A stretch of DNA of 64,000 nt from Neodiprion pinetum (taxonomy: Eukaryota > Arthropoda > Insecta > Hymenoptera > Diprionidae), in NCBI RefSeq assembly GCF_021155775.2, contig NC_060238.1, positions 22,102,470-22,166,469 of the forward strand, written 5' to 3'. Made by a program: the position numbers and the translations under genes. This document shows positions 1-12,568 of the stretch, piece after piece. The notes below the pieces were generated by a model. The model did no database searches, was not told the DNA's origin, and worked only from the letters and a program-made list of their open reading frames with translations. Position 1 is the stretch's first letter. Each line of letters begins with the position of its first letter.

Positions 1-1988
1 ATTTCCAAGATTTTCCAACGAGTTTCTATTTATTTGTTTCTATATTTCCCGCGACTCCGTGCGAAGATAAGAAAATCTCTCCTCTCTTCTCTTATAAATC
101 GCAGCGATAAACCGAGCATGTACGTCTATCCAAGCAAAGGTCTAAAACGGTCGTTGAGAATAATCCGAAGAATTAACGCCACGGTGAAAAGCAGTAAGAG
201 TAGATCGCGGAAATATTACGCGTTGAGTAAAATATTTTTCGGCCAATCCGCCGCGTTTATAGAAATTGGTGAGTAACGAACGACGAACGCACTTGTCCTA
301 GAATTTAGCAGCGAAGGTTACGTGACGAAAGACGTTATGTATACCTATATGTACATACATATAGTTGTACACGTATTACGTACACACCTTGATGTTTAAC
401 ACAAACATAGGATATATAATATGGTAAAATCATCATTCTCGCAATGATTTATTCACTCGTTATATTATAGATTATAAATAGAAATGAACGACGACAAGTG
501 TCCGCGCAACGTTTGATAATAAACATCATCGTGCTTACATGCCGCACAAGGCCCCGTATTACCATGAGTCCCAAAAAACACAGTGATAAACTGGTGGAGC
601 TAGAAAATTTTTACGCAAGCACGAGAGTAGCGGAAAGGATGGGGAAAAAAAAAAAAAAAAAAAGAACGGAGCACTCGAACTGGCTCGTCAATTTTCGCGA
701 GCGTAATAACGAAAAACTTTAATTTTCTCATATTTTCAATTTTTCTGTCAGAATTTCAACTTCTACAGCTAGCTACCGATACTAAATAAATTCTAGTTTT
801 TTTGTTTATGAATTCGCTAAAGTTTCGATAGTAATAATAACAAAGATTCTTGTAACAGTTGAACGAGACTGAAGATTTTCAGTCGATAAATCAATATTAA
901 GAATAATTCCAATCGAATAGTGAGAAAAATTAGATTATTGGATTGATAGTGTAATAAATGAAATGATTGAATGAGCCAGCGATTAAAAAGCTTGTTAGCA
1001 ACTCGCGTTGAAAGCAATAAATTAGGGAAAAATCGATCGAGCGAAAAAACGAAATCGACGCGTGCTAGAACGACGATAAAATAATTTTTTTTTTTATTTC
1101 AAGGAGACGAGAGATCGAATCCGTTATTGAGGCTAGGCGTTTTTAGAGTCTTAGCCTGGCCTGCCAGTTTCTCTGTGTGTACGCGGATTGTCCGACGGTT
1201 AAACAGACGGACGGATGGGCGAAGCAGTCACCGCTATTAACTCTCACGCTTACGTCAGTCTTGCCTTGCAGGCGAGAGTCTCACTCATACATGTGTCACT
1301 TTGTGCGTACCCGATAATAACAACAACAACAATAACAAACAAACAACAAAATAACGACGTAATCGCGACGCGAAATAGTCGTGATCGTCAGAACCGGAAA
1401 CGCGTTTGACAATTGAAGAAAAGAATGAAAAAAATGCTGCAAGTTTCATTTTTGTTTTTTTGTTTTTGCGTTAAATAGCTGTGCAGCAAAGAGAGAAAAG
1501 TCTTCTTCGTTTAGTTTTTAAATTCCCAATTGCAGGCGCTTACGGCCTTTTTTTTTGTTTTTTTTACGAGGATGACGAAGTTAGTAACGTTACTTTAACG
1601 ATGCATGTTTAGGAAAAATCTTTACTTTGGAACCTTTGACAATTTTCGAAATTTAGTAAACCACGATAACGAGGGAAAAAACATTCTCTTATTTTGAAAA
1701 GTCGAATCTTTGAAAGCGATTGTAAAATTGTTTGATATAACGGTTTTCTTTCCCGATGTTTCGTTACGTTAAAGTTACTGACTTCAGTCTCATTGTTATT
1801 TTCTTTTCAATTCTCCACTTCAATTCTCCCTTCTTCTTGTTATTTTTCATCCTCAACTTTCCGCTTCTCGTTTTAGTTTGTCTTTTTTTTTATCTCCGTC
1901 GCAGAGACGAGGCGTCGCCTTCGAAGGATCGCAGTTGGGCGTAATTACGTATAATTAATCCGATTCTTATTATCGACGACATGCTTAC
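1..1988. other. No exon recognised; probable RhoGEF2 intron
   Basis: This stretch lies downstream (on the minus strand) of the last RhoGEF2 exon found. The next expected exon would continue the PDZ domain with a motif like SGSYVALTV. I looked for it on the minus strand and did not find a convincing acceptor plus reading frame. The sequence is AT-rich with short A/T runs. Open frames at 34-276 and 1215-1409 have no recognisable content. Confidence 0.5.
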
Positions 1989-4271
1989 ATTTGATCAGCT
2001 GGACGACGTCGGTGTGCGTTGACTGCATTACGTTGACACCGTTCACCTGCGCCAAAACCGTTATCGTATTATTAGTTATATTAATTACATGTATAAAATT
2101 TGTCAAATCAGAGATACAACACACACACACACATATATATATACATATATATTTGCAAATTGATAATACATGTATTACATAATTCAAGTTTCAGATTACA
2201 GAGTGGCTGCAGCTGATCGACGAGCAGAAGCAGCGTGTATAAAGAACTGAACTGGGCGAATGCCAATAACAACGATCAACCGCGTCAGGATGTATAACAA
2301 TGAGGAAAAAAAAAAAAAAAAAAAATTAAATAAGGATAACAATATAACGGTATGGCCGTCGATACTCTTCAGTCTATGGTATTTATACGTATGTATACAA
2401 ATATGCCTGATCATAATTCCAGGTATAACAATGATAGAAGGATAATACAAGCGTATAAATCGGTGTTTAAATTGCGGTAGGGGAAAAAACGTCGATGCGA
2501 CTATACGAGTAAGAATTTATAAAACTTTACTTTCGTAACTGATTTCTTTTCTTATCTTTTTCTCTTTTTCCATCGGTATTGTCAACTTTTCTCTGATTTA
2601 TACGTGCACGGTAGAGATAATTCTTGAAAGTTTTCACTCTGGTCCGAAACGCGTTGTGCGTTTAATTGTAAGATTAATTTTATAGTAAGATCGTGACAAA
2701 CGAATTAGAAAACTGTCTTCTGAACATTTTTAATATTGTAATACGGTGGGATTTTAATTTTCTTGCTTTTCTTTTTACGAATTGAGGGGCTAATTAACGG
2801 GCGAATTGTGAGAACAAAAACTATAATAATATTAAGAAACATAAAATATGAAATAAAAACTTCGCTTTATTACCTTTATTATTTTGTCACCAGAGTGAAG
2901 TCCCGCTCTCGCCGCCGCGCCACCTGCAATAAATCAATCAATCAATCAATCAATTAATTAATTAATTATAACCGTATCACCATCGAGCATGACAATGTTA
3001 TGTATTTATAAGCAGGCGTTCAAGCACGAAGAAGTTATAATGTAACGCGTCCGAGTCGGCGATATGTTAAAAAGTAAACAAATAACTGCAGGCGGTAGAA
3101 TTTCTTGTATATTTGCAAAACACACCGCGAGCGAGTTTCGTTACGTATAATCATCGACCGACGGGAGTGAATTTTTTTCGCGCTATTGATTTCACACACG
3201 ATCATGTGTATATTATTATATTAATTTGAAATGTTTCAAGCACAATTGAAAATGAAAATCAAGAATACATTTGAAACGATTTTAAACGTCAAATTATTAA
3301 ACACTGTACATAGATCGCGTTTATAATTAATTAATTGCTCTAGGCTTCGGTACATGTGAAAAATAAAGATACTCGCTTTGATTGTACCGTAATTTTTATA
3401 CAACACGTGTACATTTTATTTTACATTTTTCACAATAATTAAATCTCGAAATAATGATTTTCGTTTCGTGTGCTTTTTACCAAATTTAACCCAATTGCAT
3501 CGAAAAAAATTTTTTATTGTACTAAACGAATCATGAAATAAGAGGAACAAAAAAAAAAAAAAAAAAAAAAAAAAAATGTAAAACAGATGTGATTGTTCCA
3601 GTAACGATTTTGTAAAATTGTTCGAATTACAAGAAAATGTGATACAATTATAGTAACTATTTAATGTAGATGAGATAGTTGTCGAAACTATATTTTATTG
3701 AATTATTGAAAAGTTAAATTCGTTCGTTTTTAGTTTACAGCTACGACGACTTTTTTCAGCTGAATAAGGCAACAAACTCAACGTCAATTTATTGTTACGC
3801 GAGCGTCAAGTTATCGCAACAGTTACAAGAAAATATGATACATAAGGATCATTAATCAATGAAAAAGAATAATAATATCATGTTAGATTTATTGGTTCAA
3901 GTTATAACCAAACTATATACATAATTACGTATATCGATGTTTCGAGATCTAGAAAATCAATTGTGTGATCAATTTTTTATTTTTTTTTTCCGACGATATC
4001 TCGAGAACGAGTTATCGGATTTCAATGATTTTTATTTCAATCGACGGGACTTTTTCAAACTTATAACTGATTAGATTTTCCCTTCGATCGTCTTAGTACT
4101 TTTTCAGTTATTTAAACAACGAAATTCCAAAAAATAGAATAAAAATTATGATACCTTGCGAATAGATTAATGGATTTGAATGAAAATTGATACCGTGAAG
4201 TTTTTTGGGTCGGTAATCGCGAGTCTAAAGTCAGATTTACAAAATTTAAATTCGGCGTATTCGATGGACTG

Positions 4272-4308
<37 letters not shown>

Positions 4309-4571
4309 ACCAAGACTATTTGGATTTTTATGAAATTATCGAATTCAATATGTTTAAAAAAAAAAATCTAATAATATTCGGATTTCGATAGAAATTAGTA
4401 GGCGAAAATTGGATATTTTCATGACAATTTCAGTTTTTCCATTACCAGATTACCTGGATTTCCCTCAAATTTCCCCACTTCTGGTAAATTACTAAAACCA
4501 AAATCGTTCGGCTTATCACCTCTACACTCGGTATTAAAATTCAATTCGTCTCGAAGAAAACTGTGACGTAC

Positions 4572-4616
<45 letters not shown>

Positions 4617-4884
4617 ATTTCCAATTTCCCACGACAGAGAAAACTGATATCTTCAACTTTTCCCCACAGCGAAATTAAAAAGTCCCCCGACAATTCCACG
4701 TTTTCGAGGGCGTACCTTCCTTGACGGATTGAACGTAGACGGGGTTGTCGCCGGAAACCTTCATCCCGTATCCTGCTTCGTCCTTGTAGACTACGAGGGT
4801 GGCGATCGGCGGAGGTTCCCCGACTCCGCTCCCATTTCCACCGGCGGCAGCGGCACTGCGACGTGGACCACCGCTTCCATTCAT
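1989..4884 (-). CDS. RhoGEF2: RhoGEF2 / PDZ-RhoGEF-like, N-terminal PDZ exons (partial)
   Basis: Three minus-strand exons join in phase: 4884-4716 (ATG at 4884, ends G|gtacgc), 2923-2874 (after ttattgcag, donor gtaata) and 2046-1989 (after ggcgcag, donor gtaagc). Together they encode 92 residues plus one base. After a Gly/Ala-rich leader comes YGMKVSGDNPVYVQSVKEG, then GAAARAGLHSGDKIIK, then VNGVNVMQSTHTDVVQLIK. This order is the PDZ domain at the N-terminus of PDZ-RhoGEF, LARG and Drosophila RhoGEF2. Those proteins are Rho guanine nucleotide exchange factors acting downstream of G-alpha 12/13 (Concertina in flies) to drive actomyosin contraction; the PDZ binds C-termini of membrane partners. 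The carboxylate-binding loop appears as YGMKV. The start is supported by an in-frame TGA about 40 bases upstream. RGS, DH and PH domains must lie beyond the left edge. Exons of 50 and 58 bp are unusually small. The family is clear; which RhoGEF paralogue depends on the missing parts. Confidence 0.87.
3549..4613. repeat. Three long poly-A tracts and a degraded MITE in RhoGEF2 intron 1
   Basis: Poly-A runs of about 28, 32 and 40 bases lie at 3549-3576, 4276-4307 and 4574-4613. Between 3580 and 3850 the sequence is recognisably related to the CACTGAG MITEs found elsewhere in this window. It shares AACGTCAATTTAT followed by a GAGCGT stretch and CAACAGTTRCAAGAAAAT, but its ends are lost. Relative to RhoGEF2 transcription these tracts read as poly-U. 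Confidence 0.6.
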
Positions 4885-5050
4885 CCCTCGTCCGTCGTCT
4901 CTCGTCTTACCTCCTCCTCCAGCTCACCTCTCTCGCCGGCAGTGCAACGGACGAACCGAGTCGCCTGCGTTTCGTTTCGTCGCGGAAAAAGAAGTAGAGA
5001 AGAACGATGAGACGGGAGAAAGAGAACGAATAAAAAAAAAAAATAAATAA
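4885..5050 (-). promoter_or_regulatory. Probable RhoGEF2 5' UTR / start region
   Basis: The bases upstream of the RhoGEF2 ATG (minus strand) are GC-richer than the surroundings and rich in purine triplets (GGA repeats). They carry an in-frame stop and no good splice acceptor close to the ATG, which fits a contiguous 5' UTR. No core promoter motif was identified, so the transcription start is not placed. Confidence 0.35.
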
Positions 5051-6779
5051 ATAAATAATCTGCGAATAGAAAATCGACCTTGATTTTTCACTTTCCGAGC
5101 AATAAGTTTTAGTCGTCATAAATGTTTTCATTCCCATCTTCCATCGGGTAACGAAGTAACAAAGTATAGTTTATCGCGACGCGATGTTAAATAATCGTCA
5201 TCATCATCGTCGTCGTCATCGTCATCGACACCTGCACACCGGTCCGAGAGATAAAGCAGCTCTGTAACTTATAGGTGTATATAGGTTTGATCATTCGGTG
5301 TTGAGAGAGTGAGAGAGATGGGAAGATTACGTTGTTGTAAATTACGATTAGAAACGCTCGCGGTGTTGAGAAAACGAGGCGCGAACGCATAATAAGATAG
5401 TAAATGACTACAAGTGGGTACTTTTAAACAACGCCTGAACTGGTGGTGTAAAATATTGTAACTCACATCGCTCTCTCAACTCACATCAACATTCGCGAAA
5501 CTATAATTTGGCAAAAAATAATTTACTTGTAATTTAGAAACATTCTAAACTTGCAGAATATTAATCTTTCGTCGATACTTCGCGATACTGAAGTTGCTAA
5601 CTTCAAGTTGATGAAAAGAAAAAAATCAAAAAAAAAAAAAATCGTTATTACACAGTTCAGAGAAGGACTTTCAAGAAGTTGACTTTTACAAAGTTTGAAA
5701 ATGTTTTTTTTTGCTGTTATTATTTACTAGCTGAATTTAAAAAAATTCTACGGATGCGAGTGTAAACGATTTTTTTTTTTCTTTTTGTGAAAACGTGCAT
5801 CGTTAAAGTAACGTTACTGACAATGAGTTCGACCCGATCATCCGTCTCTCTATTTTCTCCTTATCGAATAGAAGAAGGCGTGTTTGGCGCACAGCCGTTT
5901 TATAATACGGCTGCTATACCCGGCACCGAGTGCGTTAAATTTCTAACACAACGCACGCTGTCCGACTTTCGCGTTTCTTTGTGTGCGCGTGTGTGTGTGT
6001 GTGTGTGTGATACACGACGCAGCCTATCGCATGCATGGAGAGAATTGTTCGCACAAGGCGCAGGTGTTTCCACAAAATGGGGCGGGATTGCAATTCCGAA
6101 TTTGATAAGTTACGAATAATTCGGTGACGAAACTCGATTAAGTAAGGAAAACAAACTTTGACGAAACGTCAAAGATTTTCAGATCCGTAAATTTCTGACA
6201 TGGTGAAATTTCAGCATATTTTTATGTCCGGTATCCTGATCATTTTGATTTTCGGTTTTTCTCATTTTTCACACCCACTCGTCGAGTAAATCACGCTGTG
6301 CGAGTATATTTTAATTTGTCGGAATTTTGCTCTATCGGAACTTGTATTTATCTTCGCACGAGGAAAACTTACGACGAACAATTTAAGTACCTGTTATTAA
6401 AATTTGTGTATAAATTCGAATAATGATCTTTTCATCTTTTCAGTATGATCCGGACGGATTTAGAGAATCTGTCGTACATATTTCAACTCACCTTAACTCA
6501 ATAGTTGAGTCTTGTGAAAAAGTCAACATTTGTTACGTTTCTAAACCAGGAATTTGACTATATTCTATAAAAAAAATTCATATCCATTTCAACATTCGAT
6601 GACGAAGAACAAGACAGCGTAAAGCCGAGCCGTTCTATAATCATCTGTACAAAAGACGATAATCTACGAAAAAGTGTACGATGATAACCTACTAAAAATT
6701 TCTATACCAGAATTACGAGAGTGTCCGAATTTCTCTACTTAATCATTTCGCTCACACATTTTTCAACTCGATATATCAG
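5051..6779. other. No gene recognised
   Basis: AT-rich sequence with a GTC/ATC-rich stretch at 5195-5228 and a (GT)n run near 5990-6008. The 110-codon frame at 5787-6119 has no family resemblance and runs through the GT repeat, so I treat it as chance. Confidence 0.5.
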
Positions 6780-7025
6780 CCTGAGTTTCAGGGTTACCGT
6801 GCACGAATCTAAAGTGAATCAGTATTTGATGATTTCTAAATCCAAGATGGCGGAATCAACATGGCGGATGTAGAATCGAAAAAACTATAAAAATTCGATG
6901 ATTTTAGCCGAAACTTGTGACTCGGGAGTTTTTCGAGTCGCTCATCACAAATATGAAGTGAGAATTAACGATAAACCGTGATAATTACTAGGGCGTGGAA
7001 ATTTTTGTGAGCGAAAGGGTTAATC
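6780..7025. repeat. Degraded dispersed repeat with 'AAGATGGCGGA' core
   Basis: Contains CCAAGATGGCGGAATCAACA, ATGGCGGATG and a GAGTCGCTCATCACAAAT stretch, and ends near AAAGGGTTAA. These elements recur at 9190-9575 and in the foldback at 62560-63080. It is a decayed copy with no visible ends or coding capacity. Confidence 0.5.
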
Positions 7026-7454
7026 GTAAAATAAAATTGGTAGTCAGAGGTCGAAATTATATCGTGTTGAAGTTGGTAAGATTATCGTAACGATTCCACG
7101 CTTCGTAAAAACCGTTATTTCGGGATTTTGGAGAAGTGAAAAATTTGAAATTCGTTAAACGGTATTCAATGAAACAAAAAATACTCGATATTTTTCAATC
7201 TTAGTTCCTTTAAAATCATCGTTGTTAAAATAAGAAAATAATTATTTCCACCATATTATATATATGTATATATATATATTTCGACGACTATATATATATA
7301 TATAGACCTTGAAATTGAAAGTGTCATTTTTTTTTCTTTTCTATTTCATTGTTCGTAACTGCACGATTAGATATTACCTAACTGATCTATATGTGACGAT
7401 AATTGCGCCGAGGGGAACGAAGTAAGTATTTAAGTAAGTAAGCGAGTAAGTAAT

Positions 7455-7778
7455 GGGCCATTCGTTAATTACGTAAGGACGATTTTGGTAATTTTTGACC
7501 CCCCCCCCCCCCTGCCCCCATGTAAGGGCACATAAGATTTCTTAAACTCTTCCTCCCCGTCTTACGTAAGATTCTATGTAGTTTTTCCGAATAATTAAAA
7601 TAATATCAACAAACGGGAGGAACGTACTATAATTTTTATTTACAAGATCGAAAAGAGAGTATGAGAATAAGTTTTAACCCCCCCTCGCCAAGATAAGGGC
7701 ACGCAGAGATTTTTTTAACCCCCCCCCCCCCCCCCCCCACTTCCCCTCGGGACCCTTACGTAATTAACGAATGGCCCC
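7455..7778. mobile_element. MITE with GGGGCCATTCGTTAATTACG terminal inverted repeats
   Basis: The left end reads GGGCCATTCGTTAATTACG then TAAGGAC. The right end, read on the minus strand, is GGGGCCATTCGTTAATTACG then TAAGGGTCC. Flanking TAA on both sides is consistent with a short target duplication. The 324 bp element has no transposase frame. Inside are two long poly-C tracts (C14 at 7499-7512, C20 at 7719-7738), each next to a motif like AAGGGCAC. Similar termini are widespread in animal genomes; the superfamily is not assigned here. Confidence 0.85.
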
Positions 7779-9189
7779 TAAGTCATTAATTACATGCACA
7801 CGTAAGACAACGTCAAGGTCGTTTCGACGAATCGAATCGCGTATTCTGTTGGCTGCGTCGAGTCGTCGTTCCTCGACGAATATTCGTATAATTATCACCG
7901 TCGTGTCTGAATTGACGTTTGTTAATTGGTGCCGCTGCTTCGGCTCGATCGTCGTTGTTAAAAAAATAGGCTGGTTAACCATTCCTTGACGCCAAAAATT
8001 GATTATCTTCGCTTGTAACGTGACCGACGTATCAAAAAAAAATTAAAAATAGAAAAAAAAAAAAAAAAAAAAATTGATCGCGAAAGGTTGGTTTGGTTGC
8101 GAAAAACTTTTGATGACGAAAAAATTACTTACTAATGAAATATAATACGTATATTTAACGCGATCCATTTTCCTTATCGCAAAAATATCGCGCAGCAATG
8201 CGCCAGCAGCATTTCCGGATACGACAAAGAGAGAGGAGGTAAAAAGAAAAACGATATGGAAGAACTGCTGCGACAATGAATTATAAACAAGGGAAATTTT
8301 TTTTTTATTTTTTTAAGGAAAAGAGACGAAGAAAAATACAATCGTGTGTAACGAGCGATATACAGACGTTTATGTTTACACCGTCGCGAGTTGATCGCTG
8401 TTAGACGCATGCGAATGGATTATATTATTAATTGTTCTAGAAAAAGCCGAGGACGAGAAGGATGGAACGAGTGTAGTATACCTATAACGCATGTGCTGAG
8501 AAGAAGAGTGAAAAAAGAAAGAAGATTAATGTAGAAACGTACGTAGCTGTGTAAATATTTAAATTTCCGATAAATAGAAGAGAAGATGGGAAAACTGAAA
8601 GAATAAGAAATAAGAAAATAAAGAATAAGAAACAAAAAACAAAAAACAAAAAAAATAAAAAAAAACGAACAAACACAGCCAAGAGAGGAGACGACGATAA
8701 TTGTCCGCGAAAAATTAAAACCCAGGGACGTCTGCAGCTGTGCGGTGCGCGTGTTTTTTTCGACGTACGAATTGGAAATAGAAAAATAAATAAATAAAGT
8801 CCGTGTGGCGATAAAAGTAAAACGTTCGTTCGGGATATAATAAAAGAGACGGAAAAAAAGTTCAGACGCAGTGAGGTAGGCATTACACGGATAAAGGGAA
8901 CGAGAATTGGAAAAAATTATAGAGAGAGAAAGAAACAAAAAGAGGATAAGAAGGATTTCTTATTCAAGCCCTTCGAATCGTAGTGATAAGTTATCTATTT
9001 TCTCAATATTTGGAGAACTTTTAAAACATATTTCTTTGGCGTTTTTTTTTTTTTTTTTTGTTATTTCTAGAGAGTAATTATTGCGATATAATTTAAATTG
9101 TTGTTGTTAAAAGGAAATTGAATGATTAAAAAATCGTGAAAATTGAAGGAATAATTAAATTCCGAGAAAGTTATTCCTCCACACATGTA
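7779..9189. other. No gene recognised
   Basis: A/T-rich sequence with poly-A near 8054-8072 and a poly-T run near 9042-9059. A 172-codon minus-strand frame at 8420-8938 is dominated by Phe, Ser, Leu and Ile, as expected from the reverse complement of purine-rich A/G sequence. It shows no domain and is rejected as a gene. Confidence 0.5.
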
Positions 9190-9575
9190 CAAGTTTTTAG
9201 GGTCGCTGATTACAAATCTGAAAGCGAATTTTAAAAATTCAAGATGGCGGATCGAATATGGCGCATGAAAATTTGAAATTCGATCGAATCCGGAGAAAAA
9301 ACACTGTCCAGGGATTTTTGAGGTCGCTGATTACCAATCTGAAATCAGATGTTGAAAATTCAGTAAGGCGAATCCGAACTGCGACCTCGAAAACCCCTGC
9401 GTAGAGTTTTACTGCGCGTATTCGGTGAAATTTGAAATTTTCGTCCGCCATATTGGATCCGCCATCTTGGATAAAAAAAATTTGAATTCGGATTCGTAAT
9501 CAGCGACCCGAAAACCGATAAAATACAATCTCGTTGCCAAAGTTGACTCAGCACAATAACGTGTGACTCAAAGGG
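9190..9575. repeat. Dispersed repeat, 'GGTCGCTGATTACAAATCTGA' family
   Basis: Contains GGTCGCTGATTACAAATCTG and GGTCGCTGATTACCAATCTG on one strand and the reverse form (GATTCGTAATCAGCGACC) later, plus AAGATGGCGGATC and its complement GATCCGCCATCTTGG. It is therefore an imperfect foldback ending near AAAGGGTTAAAC. The same motifs make up the 62560-63080 foldback. Confidence 0.65.
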
Positions 9576-12476
9576 TTAAACGCGCGTGCCAACGTAAACA
9601 ACTCACCTGACAACTATACCGAACTAGGAGGAGTCGACGGCAGATTGTTTGTTATATTATTTCACTCCGAGGAATAACGGTCGATATGCAAGGGAGACAC
9701 GCGTTCCAATTTAGCGCGAAAAAGGGTCGAGGATAAAACAACGACAAAGGAGTCCGAAAAAACAGGAAACCGCTGACTCTTCTGCCACGGGATGCGTCCG
9801 TTGATAATGTTGTGTGCAGGAAAGCGTCCTCGGGATGAGGAGAAGACGGAGGAGGAGGAAGAGGCGAGACTCGTACGCGTTTGTGCCGCCCATAAAGAAG
9901 AAGAAGAAGAAGCGACGTTTGCGTGTGTTCGAAGTGCGTCGACTTTTCTAGCCCACGTAACTCGGTCTGCGGCCTGCAAAGTTACGGCCGATTATTTCGA
10001 CAAGATTCGTTGTTTTCAAGACGAAGACGACGACGACGACGACGATGTGCGGATTAGGAGAAAAGTTCGGGAATATCGTGATATCTGTTGTAATAATAAA
10101 AGCGAATGATATGTCGGTAAACACCGATTAGGTTAAGCCGCGTACGCATTTGTAACAATTGACAGTCGACGACAATGCGATGACAGGCTAATCCGAGTAC
10201 CGTTACAAGACTGTTAATTAACGGCGGAGGATCAGTAAATACCAACGTGCGGAGTGAGGAGAAATAGGGTTGAAGAGACTGTTTCATTATTGTAAAATCT
10301 GTGTAGCGCTATGCGCTCTTTTTTACCTTTCATTTAATCCACTGACAGCGTCTTTCGATGTTTTGAATAACGAGCAGCAGCAGCGGAATCGTCCTGCAGA
10401 ACCAGCCTTGTGAATCACAGTGAGTTTTGGTCGCGACGAGGAGTGGAATATGATCGAAGGTTTAGGCCATAGACACTAGGTTTCTCTATATCTTTTATTG
10501 AGCGCACACTAGTATTTAGCAAGAATTATTGTTGCATCGCTATAACGTAAGAAAAGAATCCGCGCTAACATGACGCTCCTTGACGCTGACGAATAATTAT
10601 CATCGTCGTACACTTTTTACAACACACTTTCACAGCACATCAAAGCAGCGCGTAAGTATCTATCCTGAATCCCTCTACGCCTGCACACCCGGTTATACGT
10701 ATACATGCATTGTATCAAAATATCTGATTATAGAAAATTTCACGACACTGAGACTCCCTACGGTTACAGTCACTTCGTCGAAATACTATCCGCTATCAAG
10801 GCACTCCGTTCGCCGCTGGATTACTCTTGTTTAAGTCTCTTCGACTTCGCTGTGTAAAATGCACTTTGAATCGAACAAAAATACACCACTAACAAGTGTC
10901 AGCCATCTTGTATCTGCTCCCAGCACAACCCATCGTCCCGTCGTGCATTGCGCCGACTGGTACACAGACGACGGGGGGATTCGAGGTCCGGCATTTGAAT
11001 CGTTTGTTTCGTCGGTAACTTTGGCATCAGCTTTATAATTTCGGTAGAGAAATTCATCGTATCTGCGCATGCATCCGGTGCACGTACTTTAAACAATGAC
11101 GATTTAAAACAAACTAACGACGAAGGAATTTACATTAAATAATCAATCGAGGCAAATCTACATGTATACAGTTTTCTATGATCGTTTACGAATCGAAAGC
11201 CGATAGATACGTATATGCATGAGTTTTCAGTGTTCAATCCACTGATACATGTGTATACATATATCAGTGGTTCAATCGCAGGGGCTGTTTAGTAATACCA
11301 CTAGCGTTAAACTGTAGACTGCCAGACTTATACGAAAAAGGGGTTGCCTATTCTAACGGGGTTGAACGTGTTTTATGGGGTTGCATGCAAAACGGCTCTT
11401 GTCGATAAAGAAGCTACCGGATCGCCAACACAGTTTCTTATGGACCAAGACTCACTGACTCGCCGGGTACCGATCTCAACATTTTCCCAGGGGTAACCGT
11501 ATTTAAATTCTTCCGTCAACGCAACTAGTTTCATGCTCGAATCAATTACGTCATGGAGCAATAGTATTCCGTCTCGAGTTGCGTACACCAATAAAATTGT
11601 CTGCGGACTGAGGCAACACCGTCAACATCGCATTTCAATGCGTGCTTAGCTTTATAGTTAATTTTCCATTATAGGTATGATCGGTGCTCGGCATTCTTTT
11701 GTTACGCGTAATCGGTGCTATCGGTTTGTACACATTTCGAACGAAGTTGTATCCAAATTACAGCTTATTAACAATTCCGAATCTTGTCGAACGAAAATAC
11801 GGTTGAGGGTAAGTAATAACATTGCACGTTCAATACGCGTATTCGTTTCATTTAATATAATTAAATCTAAAACCGTACAACGGCGAGTTGTGAAAAGCCA
11901 AAGTTTACAATAAAAATTGAAAATCGCCGATAAACAACGAGTCTTACGAGCAATTAAATTCAACTGCGGCAAACGCTGCAGCTGGATATTAAACGATCGT
12001 AAACGTCGTTCGCGATTATCTTTTTCGCGTTAATTAATATTGCATAATGCATGCTGCGCGTGACTTTTATACGTTGAGTGCAAGTTCAGCGATCTGCGGT
12101 AAACACAATATTTCCACTTAACCGATCTTTGGATCCCAATAAACGGCATATAATCGTTCATCGCCGCTCTGACCTCGGCGCGATAACGATAATAAGCGAA
12201 ATTCAAAGAGACCGCATTGGCTATAATCCCGCGGGGGTGCGCGGAATCTAATTAAGATATTCGCAATGCCGTTCGTGCTGCACTTACTAATGAGACGCTG
12301 CAGCGGCTATTCGGAATAGTTCACGATCAGACAGCGTAGCGACGAGCAACGCAGCTTCAATTTCGCAACGGGTTACCTTTTTTCTATGAATTATCGGAAC
12401 AGCGTTGAAATATAGCACAATATACTACACGATATCAAGCTGTAGCCGAGCCACGTTGTGATGACACCGTTACGAG
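9576..12476. other. No gene recognised; GC-richer stretch at 9780-10080
   Basis: The part at 9780-10080 carries GAG/GAA and GAC triplet runs (for example GACGACGACGACGACGACGA near 10030) and a higher GC content than its flanks. It could be an upstream RhoGEF2 promoter or 5' exon (minus) but nothing proves it. The rest, including 10380-10440 with CAG triplets, shows no recognisable exon. A 72-codon minus frame at 11373-11591 has no resemblance to a known family. Confidence 0.4.
11239..11270. repeat. Short palindrome flanked by TTCAAT direct repeats
   Basis: CCACTGATA (11239-11247) and its exact complement TATCAGTGG (11262-11270) are separated by 14 bases and are bracketed by TTCAAT at 11233-11238 and 11271-11276. 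It may be a tiny insertion footprint or a hairpin. Confidence 0.6.
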
Positions 12477-12491
12477 AACAAACATGGCCGC
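12477..12491 (+). promoter_or_regulatory. YY1/Pho-like ATGGCCGCC motif upstream of MFSD12
   Basis: ACAAACATGGCCGCC resembles the YY1/Pleiohomeotic core often found at or just after transcription starts. It also opens a 38-codon upstream reading frame (12484 to a TAG near 12600). It lies about 350 bp before the MFSD12 start codon, so it may mark the first 5' UTR exon. Confidence 0.4.
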
Positions 12492-12568
12492 CCTGCATCG
12501 CAAATGTCAAGATACGGACGGAAAACATCCGCTCGTGTTGTTCCCTCTTTTACATTGTCATTTTGACA

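Noticed and set aside
8420..8938. 172-codon minus-strand open frame
   Set aside because: It is Phe/Ser/Leu/Ile-rich, the reverse complement of A/G-rich DNA, with no domain, no splice context and an overlapping alternative frame of the same character.
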